Shown: positions 35,293 through 43,770 of the stretch, piece by piece
Layout of the letters: each line of letters opens with the position of its first letter
How positions within the stretch are numbered: the first letter of the stretch is position 1
From: Gordonia amicalis NBRC 100051 = JCM 11271
GTDB lineage: Bacteria; Actinomycetota; Actinomycetes; Mycobacteriales; Mycobacteriaceae
DNA length: 50,773 nt
Reading direction: 5' to 3'
NCBI RefSeq assembly: GCF_000332995.1
Contig: NZ_BANS01000036.1
Location: forward strand, 1 to 50,773
Notes under the pieces: generated by a model
The model's input: the letters and a program-made list of their open reading frames with translations, nothing else
Database searches by the model: none
Told to the model about the DNA's origin: nothing
Program-made: the position numbers and the translations under genes

Positions 35293-35882
35293 GAGGAGCA
35301 CACCTTCCATTCGCCGTTCTCGCGCACCACGGTCGTCTCCACGACCTGCTTGTCTTCGGACTTGTTCTTATAGTGCCAATGGACCTTCGCGGTCGCCCGG
35401 TCACCGTCGACCACCAGGTCGGTGATCTCGGGGATCTCGATGTGGCCGTTCTGGTCCAGCGACGCCTGGTTCTCGGCGACGAACTGCGCCTCGGAGGGGA
35501 ACCCGGGCTTGTCGAGGTCGGCATCGCACGTGTTCGCGCGGTACTCGGCGTAGTCGGGGCCGTTCTTGGCCGTGTAGAGGTCGTTGATGGCGTACTGGAC
35601 CAGCGCGTCGTCGCTGACCCGTTCCTCCGCCGGCCGCGAGATGCTGGAGAGCACGATCGCGAGCACCACCAGTCCGACGAATCCCGCCGCGGCGAAGAAC
35701 GGCCACGCGTTCTTCCAACTGGGCGGCGCCTCCTCGACGAGGGCGGCGTCAACGTCCTCGTTCGGCGATCCGGCCTTACCGGACGCAGGCTTCTTCGAGG
35801 ACGCGGCGCCCCGGGACGTGTTCCGGGATGCGGCGCCCTTACCGGAGGGCTTGTCGGGGCCCCCGCCTGCAGCTTTGGCCAT
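35289..35882 (-). CDS. Single-pass membrane protein with extracytoplasmic NTF2-like domain
   Basis: A 197-residue protein: a Lys/Ser/Gly-rich cytoplasmic part (1-57), one membrane segment (about 62-81) and an outer domain of about 110 residues ending CSS. The outer part (DLVVDGDRATAKVHWHYKN, VVRENGEWKVCSS) has the look of an NTF2-like or DUF4878-type fold; tentative. Function unknown. It is first in the coupled run with the rhodanese and metZ. Confidence 0.75.
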   Translation of the reverse strand: MAKAAGGGPDKPSGKGAASRNTSRGAASSKKPASGKAGSPNEDVDAALVEEAPPSWKNAWPFFAAAGFVGLVVLAIVLSSISRPAEERVSDDALVQYAINDLYTAKNGPDYAEYRANTCDADLDKPGFPSEAQFVAENQASLDQNGHIEIPEITDLVVDGDRATAKVHWHYKNKSEDKQVVETTVVRENGEWKVCSS

Positions 35883-35971
35883 GGCGCGAAGTGTATAGAC
35901 CGGCCGGGTGTGATCTCCGCCCGGCGTCAGCGCAGCCCTGCGGTCGAATCGCGGGGGCGCCGCCGACCGCG

Positions 35972-35990
35972 ATCAGTAAGGTGGCCCTAA
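35972..35990 (+). promoter_or_regulatory. IdeR-like palindrome ahead of the siderophore-binding lipoprotein
   Basis: The core TAAGG-TGGC-CCTAA (35977-35990) has the inner symmetry of the iron box; the whole 19-base window matches the consensus at about 11 positions. It lies 27 bases before the ATG at 36018. Confidence 0.45.
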
Positions 35991-36017
35991 CAACTGCTGC
36001 CGACCGGCGAGGACCTC

Positions 36018-37043
36018 ATGCGTTCGCTCACCCATCGACTGTTCGGACTCCTGCTCGCGGCGATCGCGGCCGCGCTGGTGGTCTCCTCCTGCTCGGCACC
36101 CGAGGAGGACGTCGCCGACGCTTCGGCGCGCGTGCCCACCCCGGAAGCGGGCGCGATACCCGTGACGGTGCAACAGGCCTACGCGCCGGCGATCGTGGAG
36201 AAGGCACCCACGCGGATCGCCGCGCTCGGCGTCGGCGACGGGGACACACTGCTGGCCCTCGGTGTCATGCCGACGACGATCGCCCCCTTCGCCGATCCCG
36301 ACCAGGCCACCGCGCCGTGGAACGCCGAACTCATCGGCGACGCGAAGCCGGTGGTCCTCTCCAACTCCTCGGCGGCTCTCGGTGACGAGATCCCCAAGGC
36401 CCTCGCCACCAGTCCGGATCTGATCACCGCGGTCGGCGCCGACCCCACCCGCGACCAGTTCGATCTGCTCAGCAAGACCGCGCCGACCATCCTCCGGCAG
36501 GCCCGGTTCGAGCCCTGGCAGGTGCCGTGGGATGCGCAGACGATCCAGATCGGCACCGCGATCGGGCAACCCGATCTCGCCCGGCGCAAGGTCGGCGAGA
36601 CCGAGGTCTTTCTCGCCGGCATCCGGGCGAAGAATCCGCAGTTCGCCGGCAAGACCGCCGTGGTCGTGACCTCGAGCCCGACCGGCGGTGTCTCGGTCTA
36701 CGGCCCCGAGGACGGCCGTGCGCAGACCGTCGCGGGCTACGGCCTGGTCTTCCCGCCCGTCCTTCGGGACGCGATCACCAGCGGGTTCTACGGTGAGCTA
36801 CCCGCCGAGAGCCTCGACCGCCTGGACTCGGCCGACATCGTGATCGCCGTCGACTGGGAGGGTTCCAACGACAAGCTGCGCTCGAACCCCGCGTTCACCC
36901 GTCTCGAGGTGGCGCGTTCCGGACGCGTCGTATACCTGCCCCAGGAAGTCGGCAGTGCGATGTCGGTCCCGACCCTGCTCACGATTCCGTGGGTGGCCGA
37001 TCAGGCCGTCGGGCCGATCGCGGCAGCCGCCTCCGCCCGCTGA
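36018..37043 (+). CDS. Iron-siderophore ABC transporter substrate-binding lipoprotein
   Basis: A 341-residue FecB/FepB-type binding protein. The signal ends in VVSSC with Cys25 as the lipid-modified residue, and the periplasmic-binding fold begins at TRIAALGVGDGDTLLALGV. It should capture a ferric siderophore outside the membrane and pass it to an importer, most likely the FepD/FepG/FepC genes at 39387-42378. GAGGAC precedes the ATG. An IdeR-like palindrome lies just upstream. The gene is separated from the permeases by fprA and a secreted-protein gene. Confidence 0.9.
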   Translation: MRSLTHRLFGLLLAAIAAALVVSSCSAPEEDVADASARVPTPEAGAIPVTVQQAYAPAIVEKAPTRIAALGVGDGDTLLALGVMPTTIAPFADPDQATAPWNAELIGDAKPVVLSNSSAALGDEIPKALATSPDLITAVGADPTRDQFDLLSKTAPTILRQARFEPWQVPWDAQTIQIGTAIGQPDLARRKVGETEVFLAGIRAKNPQFAGKTAVVVTSSPTGGVSVYGPEDGRAQTVAGYGLVFPPVLRDAITSGFYGELPAESLDRLDSADIVIAVDWEGSNDKLRSNPAFTRLEVARSGRVVYLPQEVGSAMSVPTLLTIPWVADQAVGPIAAAASAR

Positions 37044-37080
37044 CGCTCCGGCCGGGGCGTCGTCACGATGGCGTCGAGAA

Positions 37081-37096
37081 GTGAGGATTACCTCAC
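37081..37096. promoter_or_regulatory. Perfect palindrome GTGAGG-ATTA-CCTCAC
   Basis: Six-base arms with a four-base centre, 137 bases before fprA. The spacing matches the inner half of an IdeR box (NAGG-N4-CCTN), so iron control of fprA is possible; another regulator is as likely. Confidence 0.4.
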
Positions 37097-37233
37097 AGGA
37101 GATTTTGGCCGGGGACACCGAGCGCCTACCGTAGAAGGGATAGGCCATATCCAAGCGTGTCGACAGTAGGATCAGGGGTTTCGCATCCAGCACCTGCGTC
37201 GGGGCGCGCCGAGCAACGGAAGACACCTACTCC

Positions 37234-38631
37234 ATGAGCGACAACAGCCGCCCGCTGCGGGTTGCGATCGTCGGTGCGGGTCCCGCCGGGATCTACGCCG
37301 CCGACGCGTTGATGAAGTCCGACACCGCCAAAGAGCGCGGCGTCAGCATCGACCTCTACGAGCGTATGCCGGCTCCGTTCGGTCTGATCCGTTACGGCGT
37401 CGCGCCTGATCACCCGCGCATCAAGGGCATCATCACCGCGCTGCACAAGGTGCTCGACAAGCCGCAGGTCCGTCTGCTCGGCAACGTCGACTACGGCACC
37501 GACATCACGCTGGCCGAGCTGAAGCAGCACTACGACGCGATCATCTTCTCCACCGGCGCCACCGACGACCGTGCGCTCGACATCCCGGGCATCGACCTCG
37601 ACGGCAGCTACGGCGCCGCGCAGTTCGTCGCATGGTACGACGGTCATCCGGACTTCCCGCGCACCTGGCCGCTGGAGCAGGAGAAGGTCGCCGTCATCGG
37701 CGTCGGCAACGTCGCCCTCGATGTGGCGCGCGTGCTCGCCAAGACCGGCGACGAGCTGCTGCCGACCGAAATCCCGGCCAATGTCTACGAGGGCCTGAAG
37801 GCCAACAAGGCCGTCGAGGTGCACGTCTTCGGTCGCCGCGGACCGGCACAGGCCAAGTTCACGCCGCTCGAGCTCAAGGAACTCGACCACTCGCCGAACA
37901 TCGAGGTCATCGTCAACCCCGAGGACATCGACTACGACGAGGGCTCGGCCGTCGCCCGTCGTGGTTCGAAGATCACCGACCAGGTCGCGACGATCATCGA
38001 GAACTACGCGATCCGGGAACCGAAGCAGGGTGCGATCCACAAGCTGTTCCTGCACTTCTTCGAGAGCCCGGTCGAAATCCTCGGCGAGGACGGCAAGGTC
38101 GTGGGCCTGCGCACCGAGCGCACCCAGCTCGACGGCACCGGCAACGTGAAGCCCACCGGGAAGATCACCGACTGGGAGGTCGGCGCGGTGTACCGGGCGG
38201 TCGGCTACCTGTCGGACAACCTGCCCGAGATCCCCTTCGACTCGCAGGCGGGAGTCATCCCCAACGAGGCCGGACGTGTGTTCGACGAGGGCGAGCAGCT
38301 CACCGGCGTCTACACCACCGGTTGGGTCAAGCGTGGTCCGGTCGGCCTCATCGGCCACACCAAGGGCGACGCCAACGAGACCGTCGACTGCATCCTCAAG
38401 GACATGGAGGCCGAGAAGCTGCTCGAGCCCGCCGCGCCCGGCGAGGACGCGATCATCGAGCTGCTCGAGTCGAAGAGCATCCCGTTCACCACGTGGGACG
38501 GCTGGTACCGCCTCGACGAGCACGAGCGCGCCCTGGGTGCCGCCGAAGGCCGTGAGCGCGTGAAGGTCGTCGAGCGTGAGGACATGCTCGCCGCGTCGGA
38601 GCCCCACAAGGTGGCGCGCCCGTCGGCCTGA
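37234..38631 (+). CDS. fprA: NADPH-ferredoxin reductase FprA
   Basis: Transfers electrons from NADPH to ferredoxins. The 465-residue product, close to M. tuberculosis FprA, resembles adrenodoxin reductase: FAD motif GAGPAGIYAADAL (14-26), then ERMPAPFGLIRYGVAPDHP, the NADP motif VIGVGNVALDVARVL and the C-terminal GWVKRGPVGLIGHTKGDA. It may drive reductive iron release from siderophores or P450 systems; the neighbouring siderophore genes make the former attractive but unproven. The upstream gap of 190 bases contains a palindrome. It ends in a strong hairpin. Confidence 0.95.
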   Translation: MSDNSRPLRVAIVGAGPAGIYAADALMKSDTAKERGVSIDLYERMPAPFGLIRYGVAPDHPRIKGIITALHKVLDKPQVRLLGNVDYGTDITLAELKQHYDAIIFSTGATDDRALDIPGIDLDGSYGAAQFVAWYDGHPDFPRTWPLEQEKVAVIGVGNVALDVARVLAKTGDELLPTEIPANVYEGLKANKAVEVHVFGRRGPAQAKFTPLELKELDHSPNIEVIVNPEDIDYDEGSAVARRGSKITDQVATIIENYAIREPKQGAIHKLFLHFFESPVEILGEDGKVVGLRTERTQLDGTGNVKPTGKITDWEVGAVYRAVGYLSDNLPEIPFDSQAGVIPNEAGRVFDEGEQLTGVYTTGWVKRGPVGLIGHTKGDANETVDCILKDMEAEKLLEPAAPGEDAIIELLESKSIPFTTWDGWYRLDEHERALGAAEGRERVKVVEREDMLAASEPHKVARPSA

Positions 38632-38654
38632 TCGACACCGCCAGACCAAAACGA

Positions 38655-38686
38655 GAGGGGCGACCGGTTCTCACCGGTCGCCCCTC
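38655..38686. terminator. Perfect 13-base-pair hairpin between fprA and a secreted gene
   Basis: Arms 38655-38667 and 38674-38686 (GAGGGGCGACCGG and its complement) enclose TTCTCA. It lies between converging genes and probably ends both transcripts. Confidence 0.75.
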
Positions 38687-38709
38687 GTCGTTCGTTCAGC
38701 GGTTCCCGT

Positions 38710-39213
38710 CTACCGACCGGGGATCGCGGGCACTCCCTTGACGTCGGTGCCGCCGCCGGACAGCGCCGCCGATGCCGACGAGCCGGCACCGAACCTGTCG
38801 AACGGGTTGTCGATGCGCCGCATGTTCCACCAGAAGCCGGCGTTGTCCGTCAGGTTCTCGGCGTAGTCGGAGATCGCGTAACCGGCGATCGACGACGGGA
38901 AGCAGCCGAACCAGGTGGTCTTGATAGTCAGGGATTCGTTCTTCTTCAGCTGCGACTTGAACTTGGTCGCGCCGTTGATCTCCTGCAGCGTGACATTGCG
39001 GAACTCGCCGTCACGCGCGGTCACCCGCATGAACCGGGTCATGCTCCACGCCTGGTTCCACGGCGTACCCGGTGCTCCGAACTGGCAATAGACCCCACCT
39101 GTCATCTGAAGGTTGGGGACGGCTGCCTGGGCGGGCGCAGCACCCACCAGCGTGCCTGCTGCGATGCTCCCCGCAGCCAGCACCCCGACAACGGCACGTT
39201 TGAGTGACTTCAT
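38710..39213 (-). CDS. Small secreted protein, unknown
   Basis: A 167-residue protein with a classic Sec signal (KSLKR, hydrophobic run, AQAA cut near residue 30). The mature part of about 137 residues has two Cys (YCQFG and WFGCFP) that may form a disulfide, many Trp and Phe, and a Gly/Ser tail. I do not recognise the family. The ATG follows AGGAGGATCG. It is divergent from the siderophore permease gene, with 173 bases between, so shared iron control is possible. Confidence 0.78.
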   Translation of the reverse strand: MKSLKRAVVGVLAAGSIAAGTLVGAAPAQAAVPNLQMTGGVYCQFGAPGTPWNQAWSMTRFMRVTARDGEFRNVTLQEINGATKFKSQLKKNESLTIKTTWFGCFPSSIAGYAISDYAENLTDNAGFWWNMRRIDNPFDRFGAGSSASAALSGGGTDVKGVPAIPGR

Positions 39214-39367
39214 CGATCCTCCTGTTTTCACAACCCTGGAAACACTGAACATATCGATTCGAACTCAAAGCAGTGTTACCGACGACACGGGCCCCGTTCG
39301 GGTTCCGCGGGTCTTTCGTTATCCGAACGACATCCACCGCCCCGCACCGTCAGGCCCCTCGAACTGC

Positions 39368-39386
39368 ATTGGTAAGGTAACCCTTC
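39368..39386 (+). promoter_or_regulatory. IdeR-like site overlapping the -10 of the siderophore permease operon
   Basis: TAAGG-TAAC-CCT (39373-39384) gives 11 of 19 matches to the iron-box consensus across the window. TAAGGT (39373-39378) could also act as the -10, eight bases from the GTG at 39387, so repressor and polymerase would compete. Confidence 0.45.
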
Positions 39387-40430
39387 GTGCGCCGCTCCCT
39401 CCGTGTCCTCGGCATTCCGGTGCTGATCGCGGCCCTGGTGGGGCTAGTCATCGCCTCGGTGCTCTTCGGCACCCGCCCGGTCCCGCTCGACGAGGTCTGG
39501 ACGAGTTTCGCCGCGGGGATCTCCGAGATCTGGTCGGCCCTCGTCGACCTCCGGATTCCCCAGATCACCAAGGACACCGACGTCGACGGCATCGTCTGGG
39601 ACCTCCGTGTCCCTCGGACCCTGCTCGGGCTGTTGGCCGGCCTGGCCGTGGGCGCGGCCGGCGCCATCACCCAGGGACACACCCGCAACCCCATCGCCGA
39701 TCCCGGCATGCTCGGCGTCAACGCCGGCGCGGCCTGTGCGGTCGTGGGCGGGATCTACCTGCTCGGGATCACCAGCCCCGTGGCGTTCATGTTCTTCGGA
39801 TTGCTGGGCGCGATCATCGCCGCGACCGTCGTCTTCGGTCTGTCGGCGCTGAGCGGCTCGAGTCCGCTGACCCTGGTGCTCGCCGGCACCGGCCTCACGG
39901 CGATGCTCACCGCGATCACGTCCTCGATCGTGCTCGTCGACACCAACTCGCTCGACCAGTGGCGGTTCTGGAGCGTCGGTTCGACCGCCGGCCGCGGGAT
40001 CGACGTGTTCTGGGCGAGTCTGCCCTTCATCGCCGTCGGGCTGGTGTTCGCGCTGGCGAGCGGCTTCTTCCTCAACGTGTTGAGCCTGGGCGACGACATG
40101 ACCAAGGCCCTCGGCTCTCGCGTGGTGCTCATCCGCGCGCTCGGCATCCTGACGATCACGCTCTTGATCGGCGCCGCGACCGCCGCCTGCGGGCCCATCG
40201 TGTTCCTCGGTCTGGTCGTGCCGCACATCGCTCGTGGGATCGTCGGCGCCGACTACCGCTGGATCATCCCGTACTCGGCGCTGTTCGGCGGGATCCTCCT
40301 CGTCGGCTGCGACATCCTCGGCCGCATCGTCGCGCGCCCCGGTGAGGTCCAGGTGGGCGTCATGCTGGCGCTGGTCGGCGCACCGTTCCTGATCGTCATG
40401 GTCCGTCGGCAGAAGTTGGCATCCGTATGA
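39387..40430 (+). CDS. fepD: Ferric-siderophore ABC transporter permease (FepD-like)
   Basis: A 347-residue FecCD-family permease with nine or ten membrane segments. The family segments LRVPRTLLGLLAGLAVGAAG and GPIVFLGLVVPHIARGIVG are clear; the latter contacts the ATPase. The GTG start is probably leaderless. Its stop overlaps the next permease start (ATGA at 40427-40430). With the next two genes it forms a complete inner-membrane importer. Confidence 0.92.
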   Translation: MRRSLRVLGIPVLIAALVGLVIASVLFGTRPVPLDEVWTSFAAGISEIWSALVDLRIPQITKDTDVDGIVWDLRVPRTLLGLLAGLAVGAAGAITQGHTRNPIADPGMLGVNAGAACAVVGGIYLLGITSPVAFMFFGLLGAIIAATVVFGLSALSGSSPLTLVLAGTGLTAMLTAITSSIVLVDTNSLDQWRFWSVGSTAGRGIDVFWASLPFIAVGLVFALASGFFLNVLSLGDDMTKALGSRVVLIRALGILTITLLIGAATAACGPIVFLGLVVPHIARGIVGADYRWIIPYSALFGGILLVGCDILGRIVARPGEVQVGVMLALVGAPFLIVMVRRQKLASV

Positions 40431-41551
40431 ACACGTCCGACGTGAAGACGCCGACGCCCGGGACACGTGCACGGAGCATCGCGCGGCATGCCGGCGGCTA
40501 CCGCCTCGCGATCGAGCCGGTCTCGGTCGTCGTGCGTCCGCGCATGCTGATCGTCGCGCTCGTCTCGGCAGCGCTCGCCGTGGTGTTGTTCCTGGCCGGC
40601 GTCGGCGTCAGCGACTACCCGCTCACCCCGATCGACGTCGCGCGAATCCTGCTCGGCGGCGGGACCCGCATCGAGAACGTCGTCGTCTTCGACGTCGCGC
40701 TCCCCCGAGCCCTCGTCGGCCTGCTGGTGGGCATCGGCCTCGGGTTCTCCGGGTCCATCACCCAGCTGATCTCCCAGAACCCCCTCGCCACCCCCGACAT
40801 CCTCGGCATCACCGCAGGAGCGAGTGCGGCGGCGGTTGCGGCCATCGCCTTCTCGACGACGAGCTGGGGCAGCTGGTTCGGCGACCTCGGCGTCCCGGCC
40901 TCGGCGATGATCGGTGCGCTCCTGACGTCCGCGGTGATGTACGTGCTGGCCTGGCCCGGCCGCAAGGCCAACAGCGGCATCAACCCGTTCCGCCTCGTGC
41001 TGATCGGCGTCGGCATGACGTGGATGCTGCAGGCGCTCACCAACTTCCTGCTCACCCGCGCCGACATCCGCGACGTCGGGCGTGCCCAGGTGTGGCTGGT
41101 CGGATCGGTCGCCAACGTGGGCTGGTCCAATGTCTGGCCGGTGGTCGGCGGGGTCGTGGTCGGGGTCGTCGTGATCGTGGTGCTGTCCCGGCAGATCGGA
41201 ATGCTCAGCCTCGGTCCGGACCTGGCGCGCGGCCTGGGCGTCCGGACCGGCGCGGTGTCCACCACGCTGTTGCTGACGGCGGTCCTGGTCAGTGCGCTGT
41301 GCGTGTCCGCCGCCGGACCGATCGCCTTCGTCGCACTGCTGGCCCCGCAGATCGCGCTGCGGCTGGCCCGCACCGCGGTACCGACGCCGTTGTTGTCCGG
41401 CCTGATCGGCGCCGCGCTCGTGCTCGGCGGAGATCTGTTGTGCCGCACGGTGCTACCCGGCGGGCTGCCCGTCGGAATCGTGACCGCCGCGATCGGCGGA
41501 CCGTTCCTCATCTACCTGATGATCGCGATGTCCCGGAAGGCGACCGTATGA
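40427..41551 (+). CDS. fepG: Ferric-siderophore ABC transporter permease (FepG-like)
   Basis: The second FecCD permease, 374 residues, with a longer cytoplasmic N-terminus (about 40 residues) before the first membrane segment. It shows DVALPRALVGLLVGIGLGFSG, NPLATPDILGITAGASAAA and AAGPIAFVALLAPQIALRL. It pairs with the FepD-like permease and overlaps it and the ATPase gene by ATGA on both sides. Confidence 0.92.
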   Translation: MNTSDVKTPTPGTRARSIARHAGGYRLAIEPVSVVVRPRMLIVALVSAALAVVLFLAGVGVSDYPLTPIDVARILLGGGTRIENVVVFDVALPRALVGLLVGIGLGFSGSITQLISQNPLATPDILGITAGASAAAVAAIAFSTTSWGSWFGDLGVPASAMIGALLTSAVMYVLAWPGRKANSGINPFRLVLIGVGMTWMLQALTNFLLTRADIRDVGRAQVWLVGSVANVGWSNVWPVVGGVVVGVVVIVVLSRQIGMLSLGPDLARGLGVRTGAVSTTLLLTAVLVSALCVSAAGPIAFVALLAPQIALRLARTAVPTPLLSGLIGAALVLGGDLLCRTVLPGGLPVGIVTAAIGGPFLIYLMIAMSRKATV

Positions 41552-42378
41552 CCATCTCCCCCGTCGATCACACATCGCTGGCGACGTCCCGCCTGCGCGG
41601 TACCGGACTGACCGTCGGCTACGACCAGCGGGTGGTCATCGACGGCCTGGACATCGACGTCCCCGACGGCCAGGTCACGACCATCATCGGCTCCAACGGC
41701 TGCGGCAAGTCGACGCTGCTCCGATGCCTCGCGCGCCTGCTGCCGCCGAAGGCCGGCACGGTCTACCTCGACGGCGACGACATCTCGCATGTCCGCCCCA
41801 GGCAGGTCGCGCGGACCCTGGCGATCCTGCCCCAGAATCCGGTCGCGCCCGAGGGTCTGACCGTCGCCGATCTCGTCGGCCGGGGCCGGCATCCGCACCA
41901 GCGGTGGTATCAGCAGGCGACGGCTGCCGACGAGGCCGCGGTGGCCGAGGCGATGGAGATGACCGACACCCTCGAACTAGCCGACCGCACCCTCGACGCG
42001 CTCTCCGGCGGTCAGCGCCAGCGGGTCTGGATCGCGCTCACCCTCGCGCAGGGCACCGACCTCATCCTGCTCGACGAGCCGACCACCTACCTAGACCTCG
42101 CCCACTCGATCGACGTCCTCGACCTGGTCCGACGCCTCCGCGACGAGCACGGCAAAACCGTGGTCATGGTGTTGCACGACCTCAATCTCGCGGCACGCTA
42201 CAGCGATTCACTCGTCGTCATGAAGAACGGCGCCATCGTCGCCACCGGCGCGCCGGCCGAGGTCATCGACGCAGAGATGCTCGACGAGGCCTTCGGGTTG
42301 CGCGCTCATGTCATGACCGACCCGATCTCGGGTGGGCCACTGATCGTGCCGCTCGGAGCGCACACCCGCGCGTTCTAG
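41548..42378 (+). CDS. fepC: Ferric-siderophore ABC transporter ATPase (FepC-like)
   Basis: A 276-residue ABC ATPase with Walker A GSNGCGKST, the signature LSGGQRQR, Walker B LILLDEPTTYLD and the switch His in VLHDLN. The ATG at 41548 overlaps the FepG stop; a longer in-frame extension upstream lies within fepG and is not used. Its TAG stop shares the four bases CTAG with the stop of the converging CLC gene. Confidence 0.94.
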   Translation: MTISPVDHTSLATSRLRGTGLTVGYDQRVVIDGLDIDVPDGQVTTIIGSNGCGKSTLLRCLARLLPPKAGTVYLDGDDISHVRPRQVARTLAILPQNPVAPEGLTVADLVGRGRHPHQRWYQQATAADEAAVAEAMEMTDTLELADRTLDALSGGQRQRVWIALTLAQGTDLILLDEPTTYLDLAHSIDVLDLVRRLRDEHGKTVVMVLHDLNLAARYSDSLVVMKNGAIVATGAPAEVIDAEMLDEAFGLRAHVMTDPISGGPLIVPLGAHTRAF

Positions 42379-43691
42379 GACCCCGGGTCCCGTTGTCGCG
42401 CGGCATCGTTGGCGAGCATCTGCTCACGCAACGAGTCGTAGACCGGCGGGGTCCCGGAGAGATGCGCGACGAGCACGGCGGCCGCGGTCGCGGCGAGCAT
42501 CGGGACCGCCACGGTGGTCGTCGCGCTCATCTCCATCACCACGACCATGCCGGTGAGCGGCGCCCGCACCACCGCGCCGAACAGTGCGGCCATGCCGGCG
42601 AGCACCATGGCGTCGCGCAGCGTCGAATCCGATTGCGGGAGCACGGCGTCGAGGCCGGCGGCGAACAGGACGCCCCACAGTGCGCCGAGCGCCAGCATCG
42701 GCGCGAACAGGCCGCCCGGGGTTCCCGCGGCATACGACAGCGGACCGGCGACGAACCGGACCAGGAACAGCGCGGCCACCACCGGGAGCACGACCGAACC
42801 GTCGAAGATCTGTTGCGCGAGATTGTCTCCGCCACCGGCCGCATCGGTGTCGACGGCCGTCAGGCCGCCGACGATCGCACCGATGACCGCGGCCTTCGCG
42901 ATCGGCGGGACGCGCGTGATTCCGCGAACCGCGTTGATCGCCCCGAGAACCGCTCGCCCGTAGGCGATTCCGACGAGACCGCTGAGGAGGCCGAACACCA
43001 CGAATACCGGCAGCAGGGTGATCGGGGGCGCGGCCACCACGCCGACCCGGAAGTCGGGCCGGTCGCCGAGGATCACGTGTCCGCAGGCCACCGCGGCGGC
43101 GACCGCGAGAATGGTCGGCACCACCACTCGAATCCGGAACGAGTGGGTCACCTCCTCGAGCGCGAAGAGCGCACCGCCCACCGGCGCCGTGAACGCCACG
43201 GCGAGACCTGCTCCGCTGAGCGAGGTCTGCATGACGCGGACATCGTACTGGTCGAGTCCGGCACGTCGTCCGGTCTCCGATCCGACCGCCGCACCCATGT
43301 GCACCGTCGGTCCCTCACGGCCGAGGATCAGACCGGATCCGATCGCGGCGAGACCGCCGAAGAACCGCGCCGGGATCACCCGTAGCGGCGCCGGCCCCGC
43401 TTCTCCTCGTTCGACGGCCTCCACATGCTGGATTCCGCTGCCCGCCGCGGTCGGTACGAGGTGGGAGACGAGCGCGCCGAAGGCCGCGCCGGCCGCCGTC
43501 ACCGCCACCGGGATGAACCATCCCGGTGCGCCGAGTCCGTCGGCCCACTGCAGCATCTCGAACCGCCACCGGTTGAGATGGTCGAGGCACCACCGGAACG
43601 CGCCGCCGAGGACGCCGGTCACACACCCGGCGAAGACGGCGAGCACGCACAACCTCACCAGTCCCTGGTTGTCGGCCGTCGGCGAGGTCAC
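42375..43691 (-). CDS. CLC-family chloride/proton antiporter
   Basis: A 438-residue CLC protein. The ion-pathway motifs GSGIQHVE, GREGPTVHMG (gating Glu) and GGLFAPMLALGA are present, and the FALEEVTH segment supplies the inner proton-transfer Glu seen in antiporters such as ClC-ec1, so exchange rather than channel behaviour is expected. No C-terminal CBS domains. The GTG at 43691 has no ribosome site but TAACTT lies six bases upstream, suggesting a leaderless transcript. Confidence 0.92.
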   Translation of the reverse strand: MTSPTADNQGLVRLCVLAVFAGCVTGVLGGAFRWCLDHLNRWRFEMLQWADGLGAPGWFIPVAVTAAGAAFGALVSHLVPTAAGSGIQHVEAVERGEAGPAPLRVIPARFFGGLAAIGSGLILGREGPTVHMGAAVGSETGRRAGLDQYDVRVMQTSLSGAGLAVAFTAPVGGALFALEEVTHSFRIRVVVPTILAVAAAVACGHVILGDRPDFRVGVVAAPPITLLPVFVVFGLLSGLVGIAYGRAVLGAINAVRGITRVPPIAKAAVIGAIVGGLTAVDTDAAGGGDNLAQQIFDGSVVLPVVAALFLVRFVAGPLSYAAGTPGGLFAPMLALGALWGVLFAAGLDAVLPQSDSTLRDAMVLAGMAALFGAVVRAPLTGMVVVMEMSATTTVAVPMLAATAAAVLVAHLSGTPPVYDSLREQMLANDAARQRDPGS

Positions 43692-43697
43692 ACGTGC

Positions 43698-43703
43698 AAG
43701 TTA
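43698..43703 (-). promoter_or_regulatory. -10 element of the CLC gene (leaderless)
   Basis: TAACTT on the minus strand ends six bases before the GTG at 43691. Confidence 0.45.
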
Positions 43704-43710
43704 CCGCGCA

Positions 43711-43728
43711 CGCCGGCTTCGACCGGCG
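43711..43728. terminator. Small hairpin after the Lrp/AsnC gene
   Basis: CGCCGG (43711-43716) and CCGGCG (43723-43728) pair around CTTCGA, 43 bases beyond the regulator stop. No T-run, so weak support. Confidence 0.35.
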
Positions 43729-43770
43729 CTTCCGAACGGCAGGTTCGTGTCGTCCACCGGCGATTCGGGG

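Noticed and set aside
35883..36017. Second SAM riboswitch ahead of the membrane-protein/rhodanese/metZ run
   Set aside because: No GGCAACCCTCC or matching P1 arms in this stretch, unlike 30685-30793.
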